Assembly (NCBI GenBank): GCA_002784145.1
Contig: PFKE01000159.1
Span: forward strand, 1 to 58,881
DNA from: Flavobacteriaceae bacterium CG_4_10_14_3_um_filter_33_47
Lineage (GTDB): Bacteria; Bacteroidota; Bacteroidia; Flavobacteriales; Flavobacteriaceae
Length of the DNA: 58,881 bases
Reading direction: 5' to 3'
Part shown: one piece after another, positions 14,731 through 24,012 of the stretch
Numbering within the stretch: the first letter of the stretch is position 1
Layout: each line of letters starts with the position of its first letter
The notes under the pieces: model-generated
What the model was told of the DNA's origin: nothing
Databases searched by the model: none
What the model saw: only the letters and a program-made list of their open reading frames with translations
Program-made: the position numbers and the translations under genes

Positions 14731-17700
14731 TTAACCTTGTTTTAATAACGTTTCTACAGCAACTTTTAGCTGAGTATCCTCTCCTTTTGATTTATCATCT
14801 GGATTGTTAGTCACCAAAATATCTGGTACGGCTGGCCCTAACTCCATATTAGACTGTGTTGCTTTAACATACCAACCCCTAAACGGCATCCTTACATAAG
14901 ATCCATCCATGAGTCGGGCAGCTCCTGTAGATATTACAGCACCAAAAGTTGGCTCTCCAACCAAGGTTCCAATACCTAAAGCTTTATAGGCATGAGAAAA
15001 TATTTCAGCATTTGAATAGCTTGTATGATTGCAAAGCGCAACAGATGGCTTTGTCCACGATGCTAAGGGTAAACGCTCACTAAATGGATAATGATCAATA
15101 AATTTAGTGTGCTCCTTTTCTAAATTATTTGCTGCGCCTCTTGGAACTGTGTAAGCATGCTGTTTTACGCTAAGAACCGCCATTAAATAATCGGTTGTCC
15201 ATCCGCCACCATTGTAACGCACATCAATGACCAAACCTTGTTTCCCTAAACCAGCTGCGGTTAATTCTCTTTCAAATGTTTCAAAACTTTGCCAATTCAT
15301 CCCTTGAATATGAATATAACCCAGCTTTCCATTAGAATATTTATCGGTTAAGCGCTTTCGCTCCTTTACCCAGGCATCATAATTTTCTTTTCGGTTACTA
15401 GAAGTAGGTCTGATTACCATTTCTTGCTCTGCATCGCCTCTCTTAATTTCTAAATAAATTTTCTCATTAGAAGTGCCTTCCAATAAACTATAAAAATTTA
15501 GATTCTTAGTGAGTTTAGTCCCATTAACAGACGTTACAACATCACCTACTCTAATGCTACTAACACTTTTGTCTGCTGGCATGTTTGCCACTACAGAGGT
15601 AACGTTTAAACTTCCGTTAAGGTTAGGTTTGACCTCTAACCCAAGCAATCCGGTTGTTTCTTTTTGTAATGTTTCTCGATCTTTGCCAACACCAAAACCC
15701 ATATGACTTGCATTGATTTGACCCAACATCAAATTGAAAATATTTTGAAAATCGGTTCTTGTTGAAGCTTTCATAGCTAATGGCTTGTATTTTTTCTTTA
15801 ATGAATCCCAATTTTGACCATGAAAATTTGGGTCGTAAAAACCATCGTTAATGGCTTTCCAGCCTTCTTCAAAAATTTGATTGGATTCTTCAAAATAATC
15901 TACATCCATTTTTGCACTAATCGCTAAAGCCTCTGATTTGTCTGTTGTCAGATTTAGACTTGTTAAATTTCCTGTGCCTGTGGTCATGATGAAAATAGTT
16001 CCCTTTTTATCTGCTAAAATATTGGATGGTTTGGTGTTTTTTGAAGTAATTTCTTTCTTGTCCTTCCCTTTCCAAGATATTTTATATAAATCCGTTTCAA
16101 CTTCAGCATCGCCTCTACTGCCATTGCCAGTGGTGTAATAAATGGTCTTTCCATCGTTGGATATATACCTGCCAAACTCGCCACCAACAAAAGACGTGAC
16201 TTGTACTTGTCTTTCATAAATATTGTCAAAATCTATGGTAATATCTTTAACTGTCTCTTTTGATTTATCCTCTTTTCTATCTTTATCGGCGTCTTTCTTT
16301 TTATCTTTTTTATCGTCTTTGGTTTCTTCTTCTTCCCAATCTTGGGCTGTTTTTTCCCAATCAGACTTATTTAACCAAGTAAACCAAACGTCGTAATCGC
16401 CATTATTCCTATTGGAAGAAAAAACAAGTTTCTTCCCATCTGCACTCCAAATAGGACCTCCATCTTGTTTAGGATGCATGGAAATATTTACAGGTTGCTT
16501 GGTGTTATCTGCTTTATGAATGTAAATTTCCTCATTAAAATCTAAATCACTTAAACTGTAGGCTAACCATTTTGAGTCTGGAGACCAAGACACATCACTT
16601 GCTGTATCCCAACCATCTAATAAGATGGTTTCGTTTGATAACTTTCCTTGGGCATCTATATTAGAAACTATTAATTGTCCTCTTCCTCTTTTAAACACCA
16701 TTGATTTCCCATCAGGTGATATGATTGGATCTGTTTCACCTTCTTTTGTATTGGTTAATCTAACAACCTTATATTTTAATGTTTCCAGTAAATCTGATTT
16801 TTTAGAATCATCGGATTTTAACAGATATAAATCGTTTTGTCCATCTCTGTCCGAAACAAAAACCAAGGTGCTATCATTCAACCAGGTTGGCATTCTATCT
16901 CTATAAGCCGACTTGGAGACATTGACTGTCTTTTTATTATCCTTATCGGTTGACCTAATAAATAATTCACCTCTAATAACTAAGGCTGTATGCTTGGCGT
17001 TAGGAGATAACGCTAGGTCTTCAATTTGATTAGAAAATGTTTTATGCTCAATGGGGTCAAATCTATAATCTGAACCAATGGTTAGTTTTACTTCTTTTAA
17101 AGCCTTAGAGCTTGTATTTAGAACAAACAATTTATCGCCCTGAACCATAGCCATATCTTTACCATTGGCACTTACATTGAATGAAAAAATTCCCATATCT
17201 GTAAAAGAAGTAACGGACTCAACGGCACCTGTTTTTTGTCCTTGCTCATTAATGCTTAGTTTATGAACATTGTATTTGCCAGACCTAGACGATTGAAAAT
17301 AAATGGTAGAATCGTCTCCCCATTGCGGATAAAAATCGTTCCCATCAAAGGTTGTTAATTTTAGGTACGTGTTTGAAGCTATGTTGTACAACCATATATC
17401 TCTATTGGCTGGTCCACGATACGCCTCTCTGGAAATTCTGCAAGAACCTTTTACAAAAACAATAAATTTTCCGTTAGGTGATACTTTCGAATCAAAACCA
17501 ACGGTTGACATAAATCGTGTTGGTGTTCCACCTTGGTCACTTACCATATGTGTTTCGTATTCTCGTTCTACTTGAGCAAAATCTCTTCGTGTTGAAAATA
17601 TAATGTTGCCATCTTTTGTGTAATCTGTTATAAAATCTGAAGCAGAATGAAACGTGATACGCTTTGGCAAACCGCCTTGAGCAGGAATGACGTAAACATC

Positions 17701-17961
17701 GCTGTTGCCATATCGATCACTTTCAAAAGCAATGGAACGACCATCATAACTCCAAATAGGATTGGTATCATACGCTTCATGAACCGTGATTCGCCTCGGG
17801 TTCTGACCATCTATGGTAGAGGTCCAAATATCGCCTTGAAAATTAAAAGCTATCTGTTTTCCGTCCGGACTGATGGAAGGACTGTTAATTAATGGTGTTT
17901 GAGCCATGCAAAATGGGCTTAACAATAAGGCAAGCATGGATAATTTTGGAAATATATTCAT
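14731..17961 (-). CDS. Tricorn-like S41 serine protease
   Basis: A signal peptide (MNIFPKLSMLALLLSPFCMA) predicts export. Residues about 25-540 form beta-propellers with many PD40/WD40-like blades (SPDGKQIAFNF, SYDGRSIAFESDRYG, SADGKKLVFSSNRNN). Around 540-575 comes a run of alternating acidic and lysine residues (DDKKDKKKDADKDRKEDK) that is probably a flexible linker. Then follow a core domain, a PDZ domain (about 770-860) and an S41 peptidase domain with DVRYNGGGW and the nucleophile-type motif SYSNAEIF. The 1076 residues match tricorn-like proteases, which degrade peptides. In archaeal tricorn the residue after the serine is Asp; here it is Asn, so specificity may differ. Confidence 0.92.
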   Translation of the reverse strand: MNIFPKLSMLALLLSPFCMAQTPLINSPSISPDGKQIAFNFQGDIWTSTIDGQNPRRITVHEAYDTNPIWSYDGRSIAFESDRYGNSDVYVIPAQGGLPKRITFHSASDFITDYTKDGNIIFSTRRDFAQVEREYETHMVSDQGGTPTRFMSTVGFDSKVSPNGKFIVFVKGSCRISREAYRGPANRDIWLYNIASNTYLKLTTFDGNDFYPQWGDDSTIYFQSSRSGKYNVHKLSINEQGQKTGAVESVTSFTDMGIFSFNVSANGKDMAMVQGDKLFVLNTSSKALKEVKLTIGSDYRFDPIEHKTFSNQIEDLALSPNAKHTALVIRGELFIRSTDKDNKKTVNVSKSAYRDRMPTWLNDSTLVFVSDRDGQNDLYLLKSDDSKKSDLLETLKYKVVRLTNTKEGETDPIISPDGKSMVFKRGRGQLIVSNIDAQGKLSNETILLDGWDTASDVSWSPDSKWLAYSLSDLDFNEEIYIHKADNTKQPVNISMHPKQDGGPIWSADGKKLVFSSNRNNGDYDVWFTWLNKSDWEKTAQDWEEEETKDDKKDKKKDADKDRKEDKSKETVKDITIDFDNIYERQVQVTSFVGGEFGRYISNDGKTIYYTTGNGSRGDAEVETDLYKISWKGKDKKEITSKNTKPSNILADKKGTIFIMTTGTGNLTSLNLTTDKSEALAISAKMDVDYFEESNQIFEEGWKAINDGFYDPNFHGQNWDSLKKKYKPLAMKASTRTDFQNIFNLMLGQINASHMGFGVGKDRETLQKETTGLLGLEVKPNLNGSLNVTSVVANMPADKSVSSIRVGDVVTSVNGTKLTKNLNFYSLLEGTSNEKIYLEIKRGDAEQEMVIRPTSSNRKENYDAWVKERKRLTDKYSNGKLGYIHIQGMNWQSFETFERELTAAGLGKQGLVIDVRYNGGGWTTDYLMAVLSVKQHAYTVPRGAANNLEKEHTKFIDHYPFSERLPLASWTKPSVALCNHTSYSNAEIFSHAYKALGIGTLVGEPTFGAVISTGAARLMDGSYVRMPFRGWYVKATQSNMELGPAVPDILVTNNPDDKSKGEDTQLKVAVETLLKQG

Positions 17962-17993
17962 AGTATTATAGTTAGATTTCTAAAAATAATTTT

Positions 17994-18040
17994 TTTATGT
18001 TGTTAAACCTTAATTTATTTAGTTTTTAACAAAACATAAA
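17994..18040 (-). terminator. Probable terminator after the DUF2891 gene
   Basis: A long AT-rich hairpin pairs TTTATGTT (17994-18001) with AACATAAA (18033-18040) and GTTAAA (18002-18007) with TTTAAC (18025-18030), with a 2-nt bulge. It lies just past the stop at 18048. The T-tract is imperfect. Confidence 0.45.
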
Positions 18041-18047
18041 TCTCATT

Positions 18048-19163
18048 TTATTCATTTTTCACAGAAGATAACGCATAAATAGCAAAACTTCCTAACCAAT
18101 GTCCGCCTTCATAACTATCGCCTACAATACTAGGCAACGAGTAATTAATATGTTGATTGGCAATATTTTTTAAATGCTTGTACTCTGGAAGCCCTTCAGC
18201 AATGTTGTTTAAACACCAAGCTCTTGAAAAATTAACACCATCTAAATGCACCAATTGTCCATCGGTTCTATCAGAAACCAAACCAACCTCAAGCGTGAAC
18301 TTATCATTTTTTAATTGAGGTAAAAATGCGTCTAGCCATGTTTTAAATTCTTCTTTAGGCAATAAGCGTTTCATTAAAGCCGCTTCTTCTAAGCACGGTG
18401 ATAAAAAATCGCTTCCACTCGGTTCCCAAGACATGGGGCAATCTTTATCATTTAAAAAGAAATCATTGGCTCTGGTTATGATGGCTGTTTTTAAAACGTC
18501 GTTTTGCACCGTTTCAGCATAATCATAAGCAAACGATAAGCCGAAGGCTGTATTAGCATGTGTTCCAACGCGTAACGGGTAATTTAGTTTGGGTAAAAAT
18601 TCTACGTATTTATTGCTGATTAAATCGGTTAAAGGTTGCAAATTAGTTTCTAAGGTTCTGGCAACTGGCGCATCCCAAGTATGTAATTCTTGGGCTAACT
18701 TTAATAACCAAGCCCAACCATATGTTCGCTCAAAGGATTTGTTTTGTTCGCCTTCAAAAAAAGCAACTTCGGTTAGAATGTTTTCTTTAGAGATGCTTTT
18801 AAGGAGCCTTTCTTTAATAGCCTTAACATGCTCAATTTCTGGAAATGTTTTCAACAAACGCACCAAACTCCAATGCCCATGAACCGATGAATGCCAGTCA
18901 AAACACCCATAAAAAGCCGGATGCAAGGTTTTAGGCGATAACAAATCAGCATCACTGCCTAAAGTCTGCCCCAAACGGTTTGGATATTCTATCTCCATAC
19001 AATGCAAGGGCAATTGCGCCAAACGGTTGGCTTGTTCTAAATTGAGGATTGGTGTTTCTACCATTTCAGGTTTTGGGATTTCTATGGCGTCTTTGTTTTC
19101 TTTTTTTGAGGTGTTGCAGCTGAGGGCTAAAATAGTTAGTGAAATGATGATGTGTTTTTTCAT
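18048..19163 (-). CDS. DUF2891 lipoprotein
   Basis: The 371-residue protein starts MKKHIIISLTILALSCNT, a lipoprotein signal with lipobox Cys near residue 16. The rest is helical with many aromatic residues (HPAFYGCFDWHSSVHGHWSLVRLL; YGWAWLLKLAQEL; WEPSGSDFLSPCLEEA), the pattern of DUF2891, which looks like an alpha/alpha toroid. Biochemical function is unknown; toroid folds are common in carbohydrate-active and related enzymes, but I cannot assign one. It lies downstream of nothing obvious and upstream of the tricorn-like gene in the same direction, separated by a probable terminator. Confidence 0.85.
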   Translation of the reverse strand: MKKHIIISLTILALSCNTSKKENKDAIEIPKPEMVETPILNLEQANRLAQLPLHCMEIEYPNRLGQTLGSDADLLSPKTLHPAFYGCFDWHSSVHGHWSLVRLLKTFPEIEHVKAIKERLLKSISKENILTEVAFFEGEQNKSFERTYGWAWLLKLAQELHTWDAPVARTLETNLQPLTDLISNKYVEFLPKLNYPLRVGTHANTAFGLSFAYDYAETVQNDVLKTAIITRANDFFLNDKDCPMSWEPSGSDFLSPCLEEAALMKRLLPKEEFKTWLDAFLPQLKNDKFTLEVGLVSDRTDGQLVHLDGVNFSRAWCLNNIAEGLPEYKHLKNIANQHINYSLPSIVGDSYEGGHWLGSFAIYALSSVKNE

Positions 19164-19315
19164 TTAAAAAATTTAGGATTAAATATTATAAATAAACGAA
19201 ATTTTACACAAACGTCCTGTTGGATGCTACTAAATTTTCAATTGTAAATCCAGCACTACCAAGTTTCTTTATTTTATATTACTTTTATAGCTTTTTTACA
19301 TCAATAAAAACGTGC

Positions 19316-20641
19316 ATGAAAAACAATACTAATTTTAGAATATCTAATTTGGGAGAACCTACGAAAAAGTCGCCTATACATTTAAGCAAAATTAAAGGCG
19401 ATAATATTTTTAATTTCATTGATGATAATAACCGAATTTTAGCCGATGTACAATTGAACCATTTTACCGCTTCTTTACAAAACGCTGTGCAACCCGATTC
19501 TTATGAGCGTTCTGGACCTCGTGAAAGAATATTTTTTGAAGGTAAGCATACCACGGCTGCTATTGTAACCTGTGGCGGACTTTGCCCTGGCATCAATAAC
19601 GTGATTCGAAGTTTAGTGATGACGCTGCATTACTTTTATAATGTAAAGCGAGTTGTTGGCATTCCTTATGGCTTTGAGGGGTTAAATCCTGAATTGGGTC
19701 ACGATTTGGTTGAACTTACTCCAGATTACGTAAAGAATATCCATGAGTTTGGAGGTACTATATTAGGCTCTTCAAGAGGTGGGCAAGATGTATCGGTCAT
19801 GGTTGATACTTTGGTATCGAACAACATAGATATATTATTTACCATTGGTGGTGATGGCACCCTAAAAGGCGCCAATGCGATAGGTACTGAAATTATTAAT
19901 AGAGGTTTAAAAATTGCGGTTGCCGGAATCCCAAAAACCATAGATAATGATATAGATATCATTGACAAATCGTTTGGTTTTGAAACCTCCTTTGATGTGG
20001 CTTGCCCTATCGTTAGAGACGCACATAACGAAGCAACTGGCGCATACAACGGTATGGCTATCGTGAAATTAATGGGAAGAGATAGTGGTTTTATTGCAGC
20101 CTCAACAGCCCTTTCCATGCCCGTTGTAAATTTTGTTTTGGTGCCGGAAATGGATTTTGATTTAGAGGGAGAGAACGGATTCCTTGAAACCCTTAAAAAA
20201 AGATTGCAATCTAAAAAACATGCGGTAATTGTTGTGGCCGAAGGCGCAGGTCAGCATTTGTTTGAAACTAAAAGTAATAACGTTGTGGATGCTTCAGGTA
20301 ATATTCAGCATAAAGATATTGGTTTGCTACTGCAGCAAAAAATCAAAGACTTTTTTGATAGCATAAACATGAAAACAACCATAAAATATATCGACCCGAG
20401 TTATATTATTAGAAGTGCGCCTGCAAATGCCAACGATAGCCTATTTTGCAACCAGTTATCTTATCATGCGGTGCACGGCGCCATGGCAGGAAAAACAAAT
20501 TTTGTTGTGGGAAGTGTCAATAATAGGTTTGTTTACTTACCCATTACCGATGTTACCAAAAAACGAAAAAAAATAAATATGGAAGGCGGGTTTTGGTTTG
20601 GTGTTTTACAGAGTACGGGACAACCGTTTTCGATGAAATAA
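19316..20641 (+). CDS. 6-Phosphofructokinase, plant-like (TP0108) type
   Basis: The start at 19316 (MKNNTNFRISNLGEPTKK) gives 441 residues, right for the long PFK group; the frame from 19220 adds a spurious hydrophobic stretch. Key motifs are CGGLCPGINN, GGDGTLKGAN and PKTIDNDI, with the later FGFETSFD and MGRDSGFIA. GGDG (rather than GGDD) points to ATP as donor, while the Lys of PKTIDND is shared with pyrophosphate-dependent enzymes, a combination seen in plant-type ATP-PFKs. It catalyses fructose 6-phosphate phosphorylation in glycolysis. It stands alone between divergent and convergent neighbours. Confidence 0.9.
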   Translation: MKNNTNFRISNLGEPTKKSPIHLSKIKGDNIFNFIDDNNRILADVQLNHFTASLQNAVQPDSYERSGPRERIFFEGKHTTAAIVTCGGLCPGINNVIRSLVMTLHYFYNVKRVVGIPYGFEGLNPELGHDLVELTPDYVKNIHEFGGTILGSSRGGQDVSVMVDTLVSNNIDILFTIGGDGTLKGANAIGTEIINRGLKIAVAGIPKTIDNDIDIIDKSFGFETSFDVACPIVRDAHNEATGAYNGMAIVKLMGRDSGFIAASTALSMPVVNFVLVPEMDFDLEGENGFLETLKKRLQSKKHAVIVVAEGAGQHLFETKSNNVVDASGNIQHKDIGLLLQQKIKDFFDSINMKTTIKYIDPSYIIRSAPANANDSLFCNQLSYHAVHGAMAGKTNFVVGSVNNRFVYLPITDVTKKRKKINMEGGFWFGVLQSTGQPFSMK

Positions 20642-20702
20642 TCACGATTTAAAAAACTGTGTAAGTTCAAAAAAATAGCTTTGGTGTTAACCCTTGCTAG
20701 CG

Positions 20703-20758
20703 CTCGTTTACAACAAATGCCCATACACTAGTGAACGAGATTCCGCCATCCGCAGGAA
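20703..20758. repeat. REP-like palindromic sequence between PFK and yifB
   Basis: Two hairpins lie in the 120-bp convergent gap: CTCGTTTAC (20703-20711) with GTGAACGAG (20731-20739, one G-T pair), then TTCC...GGAA (20741-20758). The GATTCCGCC...GCAGGAA part resembles palindromic repeats that recur in many genomes. It may end transcription of either gene although T-runs are missing. Confidence 0.45.
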
Positions 20759-20761
20759 GTA

Positions 20762-22297
20762 TCAACCCAACCACCCTTCTCTATCCAAACTCCGATATTG
20801 AATGGCTTCACTAATATGAGCCCCATTAACATCTTCAACACCTTCTAAATCGGCTATGGTTCTCGAAACTTTTAAAATGCGGTCGTAAGCACGAGCTGAT
20901 AAATTTAATCGTTCCATAGCGGTTTTTAATAATTGTTTAGAAGCGTCGTCCAACACGCAGTATTTCCTGATTTGTTTGGTATTCATTTGGGCATTGTAAT
21001 GCACCACCTCTGAGTCTTTAAAGCGTTCGGTTTGAATGTCTCTGGCTTTGGTAACACGTTTTCGTATCTCAACCGAGGTTTCACTTTTTCGGTCTTCAGA
21101 TAATTTTTCAAAAGGCACTGGTGTGACTTCAATATGAATGTCTATTCTATCCAATAAAGGTCCTGAAATTTTACTTAAATAGCGTTGCATTTCTGCAGGA
21201 CTTGAGGTTACTGGCGCATCTGGATCGTTAAAATAGCCACCAGGACTCGGATTCATGCTCGCTACCAACATAAACGACGATGGATACGTAACCGTAAACT
21301 TCGCTCTGGAAATGGTGACTTCTCTATCTTCTAACGGCTGACGCAACACTTCTAACACGCCACGTTTAAATTCTGGTAATTCATCTAAAAATAAAACCCC
21401 ATTATGCGATAAGGATATTTCTCCAGGTTGAGGAAAGGTGCCACCACCAACTAAGGCGACGTCGCTAATGGTATGATGCGGACTTCTAAAAGGGCGTTGT
21501 GCCATGAGTCCTGTATCTTTTACTCTACCAACCACAGAATGTATTTTGGTGGTTTCCAAGGCTTCATGTAAGGTCATAGGTGGTAAAATACTGGGCAAAC
21601 GTTTGGCCAACATGGTTTTTCCTGCGCCTGGCGGCCCTATTAAAATAATATTATGGCCTCCTGCAGCAGCAATTTCCATACAACGTTTAATGCCTTCTTG
21701 TCCTTTTACATCACTAAAATCGTGCTCGGGAAATTCTAAATTTTTCTCGAACTCTTTTTTGACATCCACTATTTCTTGATACAACGGAATATTACTATTG
21801 AAAAACTGTATTACTTCCATGATATTATCTACACTATACACCTTTATCCCTTCAACTATAGCAGCTTCTTTAGCGTTTTGACTTGGCAAAATAAAACCTT
21901 TAAATCCTTCCTCTTTAGCCTTAATTGCAATAGGTAACGCTCCTTTTATGGGCTGCAACGTACCATCTAATGATAATTCACCCATAATGATGTATTGCTC
22001 CAAACTTTCTGCTTGAATTTGTTTTGATGCTGCTAAAATCCCAACAGCTAACGTTAAATCATAGGCTGAGCCTTCTTTACGCAAATCGGCTGGTGCCATG
22101 TTGATAGTGATTTTTTTTCCGGGAATTTTATAGCCATTGTTTTGAAGCGCGGCTGCTATTCTATAATTACTTTCTTTAATGGCGTTATCAGGTAATCCAA
22201 CCAAATGATACCCTACGCCAGCATCGACATTTACTTCAACGGTTATGGTGGTAGCTTCTACCCCAAAAACAGCACTTCCAAATACTTTTTTAAGCAT
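20762..22297 (-). CDS. YifB/ComM-family AAA+ ATPase
   Basis: The 511-residue protein has the family layout: N-terminal Lon-protease-like domain (about 1-170), Mg-chelatase-type AAA+ domain with Walker A GPPGAGKTMLAKRLP and Walker B FLDELPEF, and a C-terminal helical Mg-chelatase domain. ComM, the best-studied member, is a DNA helicase that promotes branch migration during natural transformation. The neighbours give no clue, and competence in this organism is not established. The gene is monocistronic. Confidence 0.92.
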   Translation of the reverse strand: MLKKVFGSAVFGVEATTITVEVNVDAGVGYHLVGLPDNAIKESNYRIAAALQNNGYKIPGKKITINMAPADLRKEGSAYDLTLAVGILAASKQIQAESLEQYIIMGELSLDGTLQPIKGALPIAIKAKEEGFKGFILPSQNAKEAAIVEGIKVYSVDNIMEVIQFFNSNIPLYQEIVDVKKEFEKNLEFPEHDFSDVKGQEGIKRCMEIAAAGGHNIILIGPPGAGKTMLAKRLPSILPPMTLHEALETTKIHSVVGRVKDTGLMAQRPFRSPHHTISDVALVGGGTFPQPGEISLSHNGVLFLDELPEFKRGVLEVLRQPLEDREVTISRAKFTVTYPSSFMLVASMNPSPGGYFNDPDAPVTSSPAEMQRYLSKISGPLLDRIDIHIEVTPVPFEKLSEDRKSETSVEIRKRVTKARDIQTERFKDSEVVHYNAQMNTKQIRKYCVLDDASKQLLKTAMERLNLSARAYDRILKVSRTIADLEGVEDVNGAHISEAIQYRSLDREGWLG

Positions 22298-22365
22298 AAA
22301 AATTGTTTACTGCTTAAATGTAAGAAAAGTATTTTAAAAAATTAAATTTAATAAAACATAATCTG

Positions 22366-22962
22366 TTAATGATGCAACTTGTATAACATTTCATAATCAT
22401 TCATGGTATCAATATCCGTAGTATGCTTAATTCCATTGAGAAGTATCAAATTTTTTGAATGTTTAATTAGCAATTCCTTGGCGCCTTTGTCATCATTTAA
22501 TTGCAACAAATCTTCAAAATAAGTTTTGTTGAAAATAGCAGGAACGCCTCGCTTACCATTCTGATACATAGTGCAAATGATTTTATTTGGGTTTTGGTGA
22601 TGAAGGTTTATCATCTCGTTCAAATAGTTTGAGTCAATAAGTGGCTGATCTGCCAGCATGATAAGAATGCCATCCATATTTGGAAGCGATTCTTTTATGT
22701 GGTTAACGCCTATAACTATGGAGTGGCTTAGGCCTTTTTCCCAAGATTCATTAAACAAAACCACCATATTACCCGAATGAATGCTGGGTTTTATTTTATT
22801 AAAATGCGCTCCTAAAACCAGTATATTCTCAGTATTAAGTTCATTAACGGTATTAATAGTGTGTTGCAACAAATTGGATTCTTTCCATTTGAGCAATTGC
22901 TTTGGAACACCCATTCTTGAAGAGTTTCCTGCGGCAAGTATTAATACTGCTAGTTTTGCCAA
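22366..22962 (-). CDS. MocA-like molybdopterin nucleotidyltransferase
   Basis: The NTP-binding loop LILAAGNSSRMGVPKQLL opens the protein, and MLADQPLI and KRGVPAIF are also typical of the MobA/MocA-like NTP-transferase family (198 residues). The MocA type adds CMP to molybdopterin to make the cytosine dinucleotide cofactor used by aldehyde- and isoquinoline-type oxidoreductases. It is last in the Mo-hydroxylase operon (15 bp after xdhC-like), which supports cytidylyltransferase over MobA guanylyltransferase activity. Confidence 0.88.
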   Translation of the reverse strand: MAKLAVLILAAGNSSRMGVPKQLLKWKESNLLQHTINTVNELNTENILVLGAHFNKIKPSIHSGNMVVLFNESWEKGLSHSIVIGVNHIKESLPNMDGILIMLADQPLIDSNYLNEMINLHHQNPNKIICTMYQNGKRGVPAIFNKTYFEDLLQLNDDKGAKELLIKHSKNLILLNGIKHTTDIDTMNDYEMLYKLHH

Positions 22963-22977
22963 ATGAATTTAAATGAT

Positions 22978-23988
22978 TTAAATATGAATGCGTCCTGATT
23001 TCTCTTTTAAAGACATGGGTACTTGGCTTCTAATGACTGATAAAATTTCAGAGACAATAGAAATGGCAATTTCTTGAGGCGTTTCGGATCCAAGATTTAA
23101 TCCGGCAGGCGCATAAATGCTATCCATTAAAGCGTCATCCACTTCGGGACAATATTCCAAAAATTGAGACAGTATTTTTTCACGCCGTTTTGATGGTCCA
23201 AGCATGCCTAAATAAGCTGGTTTTTTATCTTTTAACTCTATTAAATACTTTAAGTCATTTGAGAAGTTATGAGTCATAAGCACCATAGCTGTTTGGTCAT
23301 CAATAGATTGTAATTCTAGAGCATCAGGAGATACAGAAAAAAATGCGCTTGCTCCAGGAAAATCAGACAGGGTTTTTGATTCTAAAGGACCCGATATTAC
23401 AGTGACTTCCCAACCGTTATAATGTGCTAATTTACATAACTGAACAGCATCATGTTCAGCGCCAAAAATCATGAGCTTAAAACAAGGTTTTAAGGTTTGT
23501 TTAAAAACCAACCCTTGATTGTTTTCTTCTATTTTTTTTGATACTGGGTAATTTTCCCCATTAAAATTAACTACAGAACCTATGGCATTACTTTCAGCAA
23601 GCACTCTTGTAAAAAAACAGGTTACTTGAAAGGATTTTCTATGCTTCAACACTTTTTGGAATTGTTCTAAAAACTTTGCATCTGGATGGAAGGGCTCAAT
23701 CAAAATATAGAGAATACCTTCGCATCCCAATCGATATCTACCATCATAGGTCATCATTTTAGCTGTTCCCGATTTAAAAATCGACTCTGATTGACGCAGA
23801 ATATCTTTTTCCACACAACCACCACTAACAGCACCAATCATGTTGCCCGATTCAAGAATAAGCATTCTAACGCCTGGTTTTCTATAAGACGAACCTTCTA
23901 GGTCAACAACCGTTGCTAAAACAGCTTTTAAACCTTGGTTTTTTGCAGAAAGATAGCTTTCAACTATTGTTTTGAATTCATGCGTCAT
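22978..23988 (-). CDS. XdhC-family molybdenum-hydroxylase maturation factor
   Basis: XdhC-type proteins bind the molybdenum cofactor, promote its sulfuration and insert it into Mo-hydroxylases in the cytoplasm before export. The 336 residues contain the N-terminal XdhC domain with GAVSGGCVEKDI and the C-terminal Rossmann domain (LMIFGAEHDAVQL; PAYLGMLGPSKRREKIL; YAPAGLNLGSETPQEIAISI). It lies 24 bp after the molybdopterin subunit gene. Confidence 0.93.
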   Translation of the reverse strand: MTHEFKTIVESYLSAKNQGLKAVLATVVDLEGSSYRKPGVRMLILESGNMIGAVSGGCVEKDILRQSESIFKSGTAKMMTYDGRYRLGCEGILYILIEPFHPDAKFLEQFQKVLKHRKSFQVTCFFTRVLAESNAIGSVVNFNGENYPVSKKIEENNQGLVFKQTLKPCFKLMIFGAEHDAVQLCKLAHYNGWEVTVISGPLESKTLSDFPGASAFFSVSPDALELQSIDDQTAMVLMTHNFSNDLKYLIELKDKKPAYLGMLGPSKRREKILSQFLEYCPEVDDALMDSIYAPAGLNLGSETPQEIAISIVSEILSVIRSQVPMSLKEKSGRIHI

Positions 23989-24012
23989 AGATCAAACCGT
24001 TAGCTTATATTT

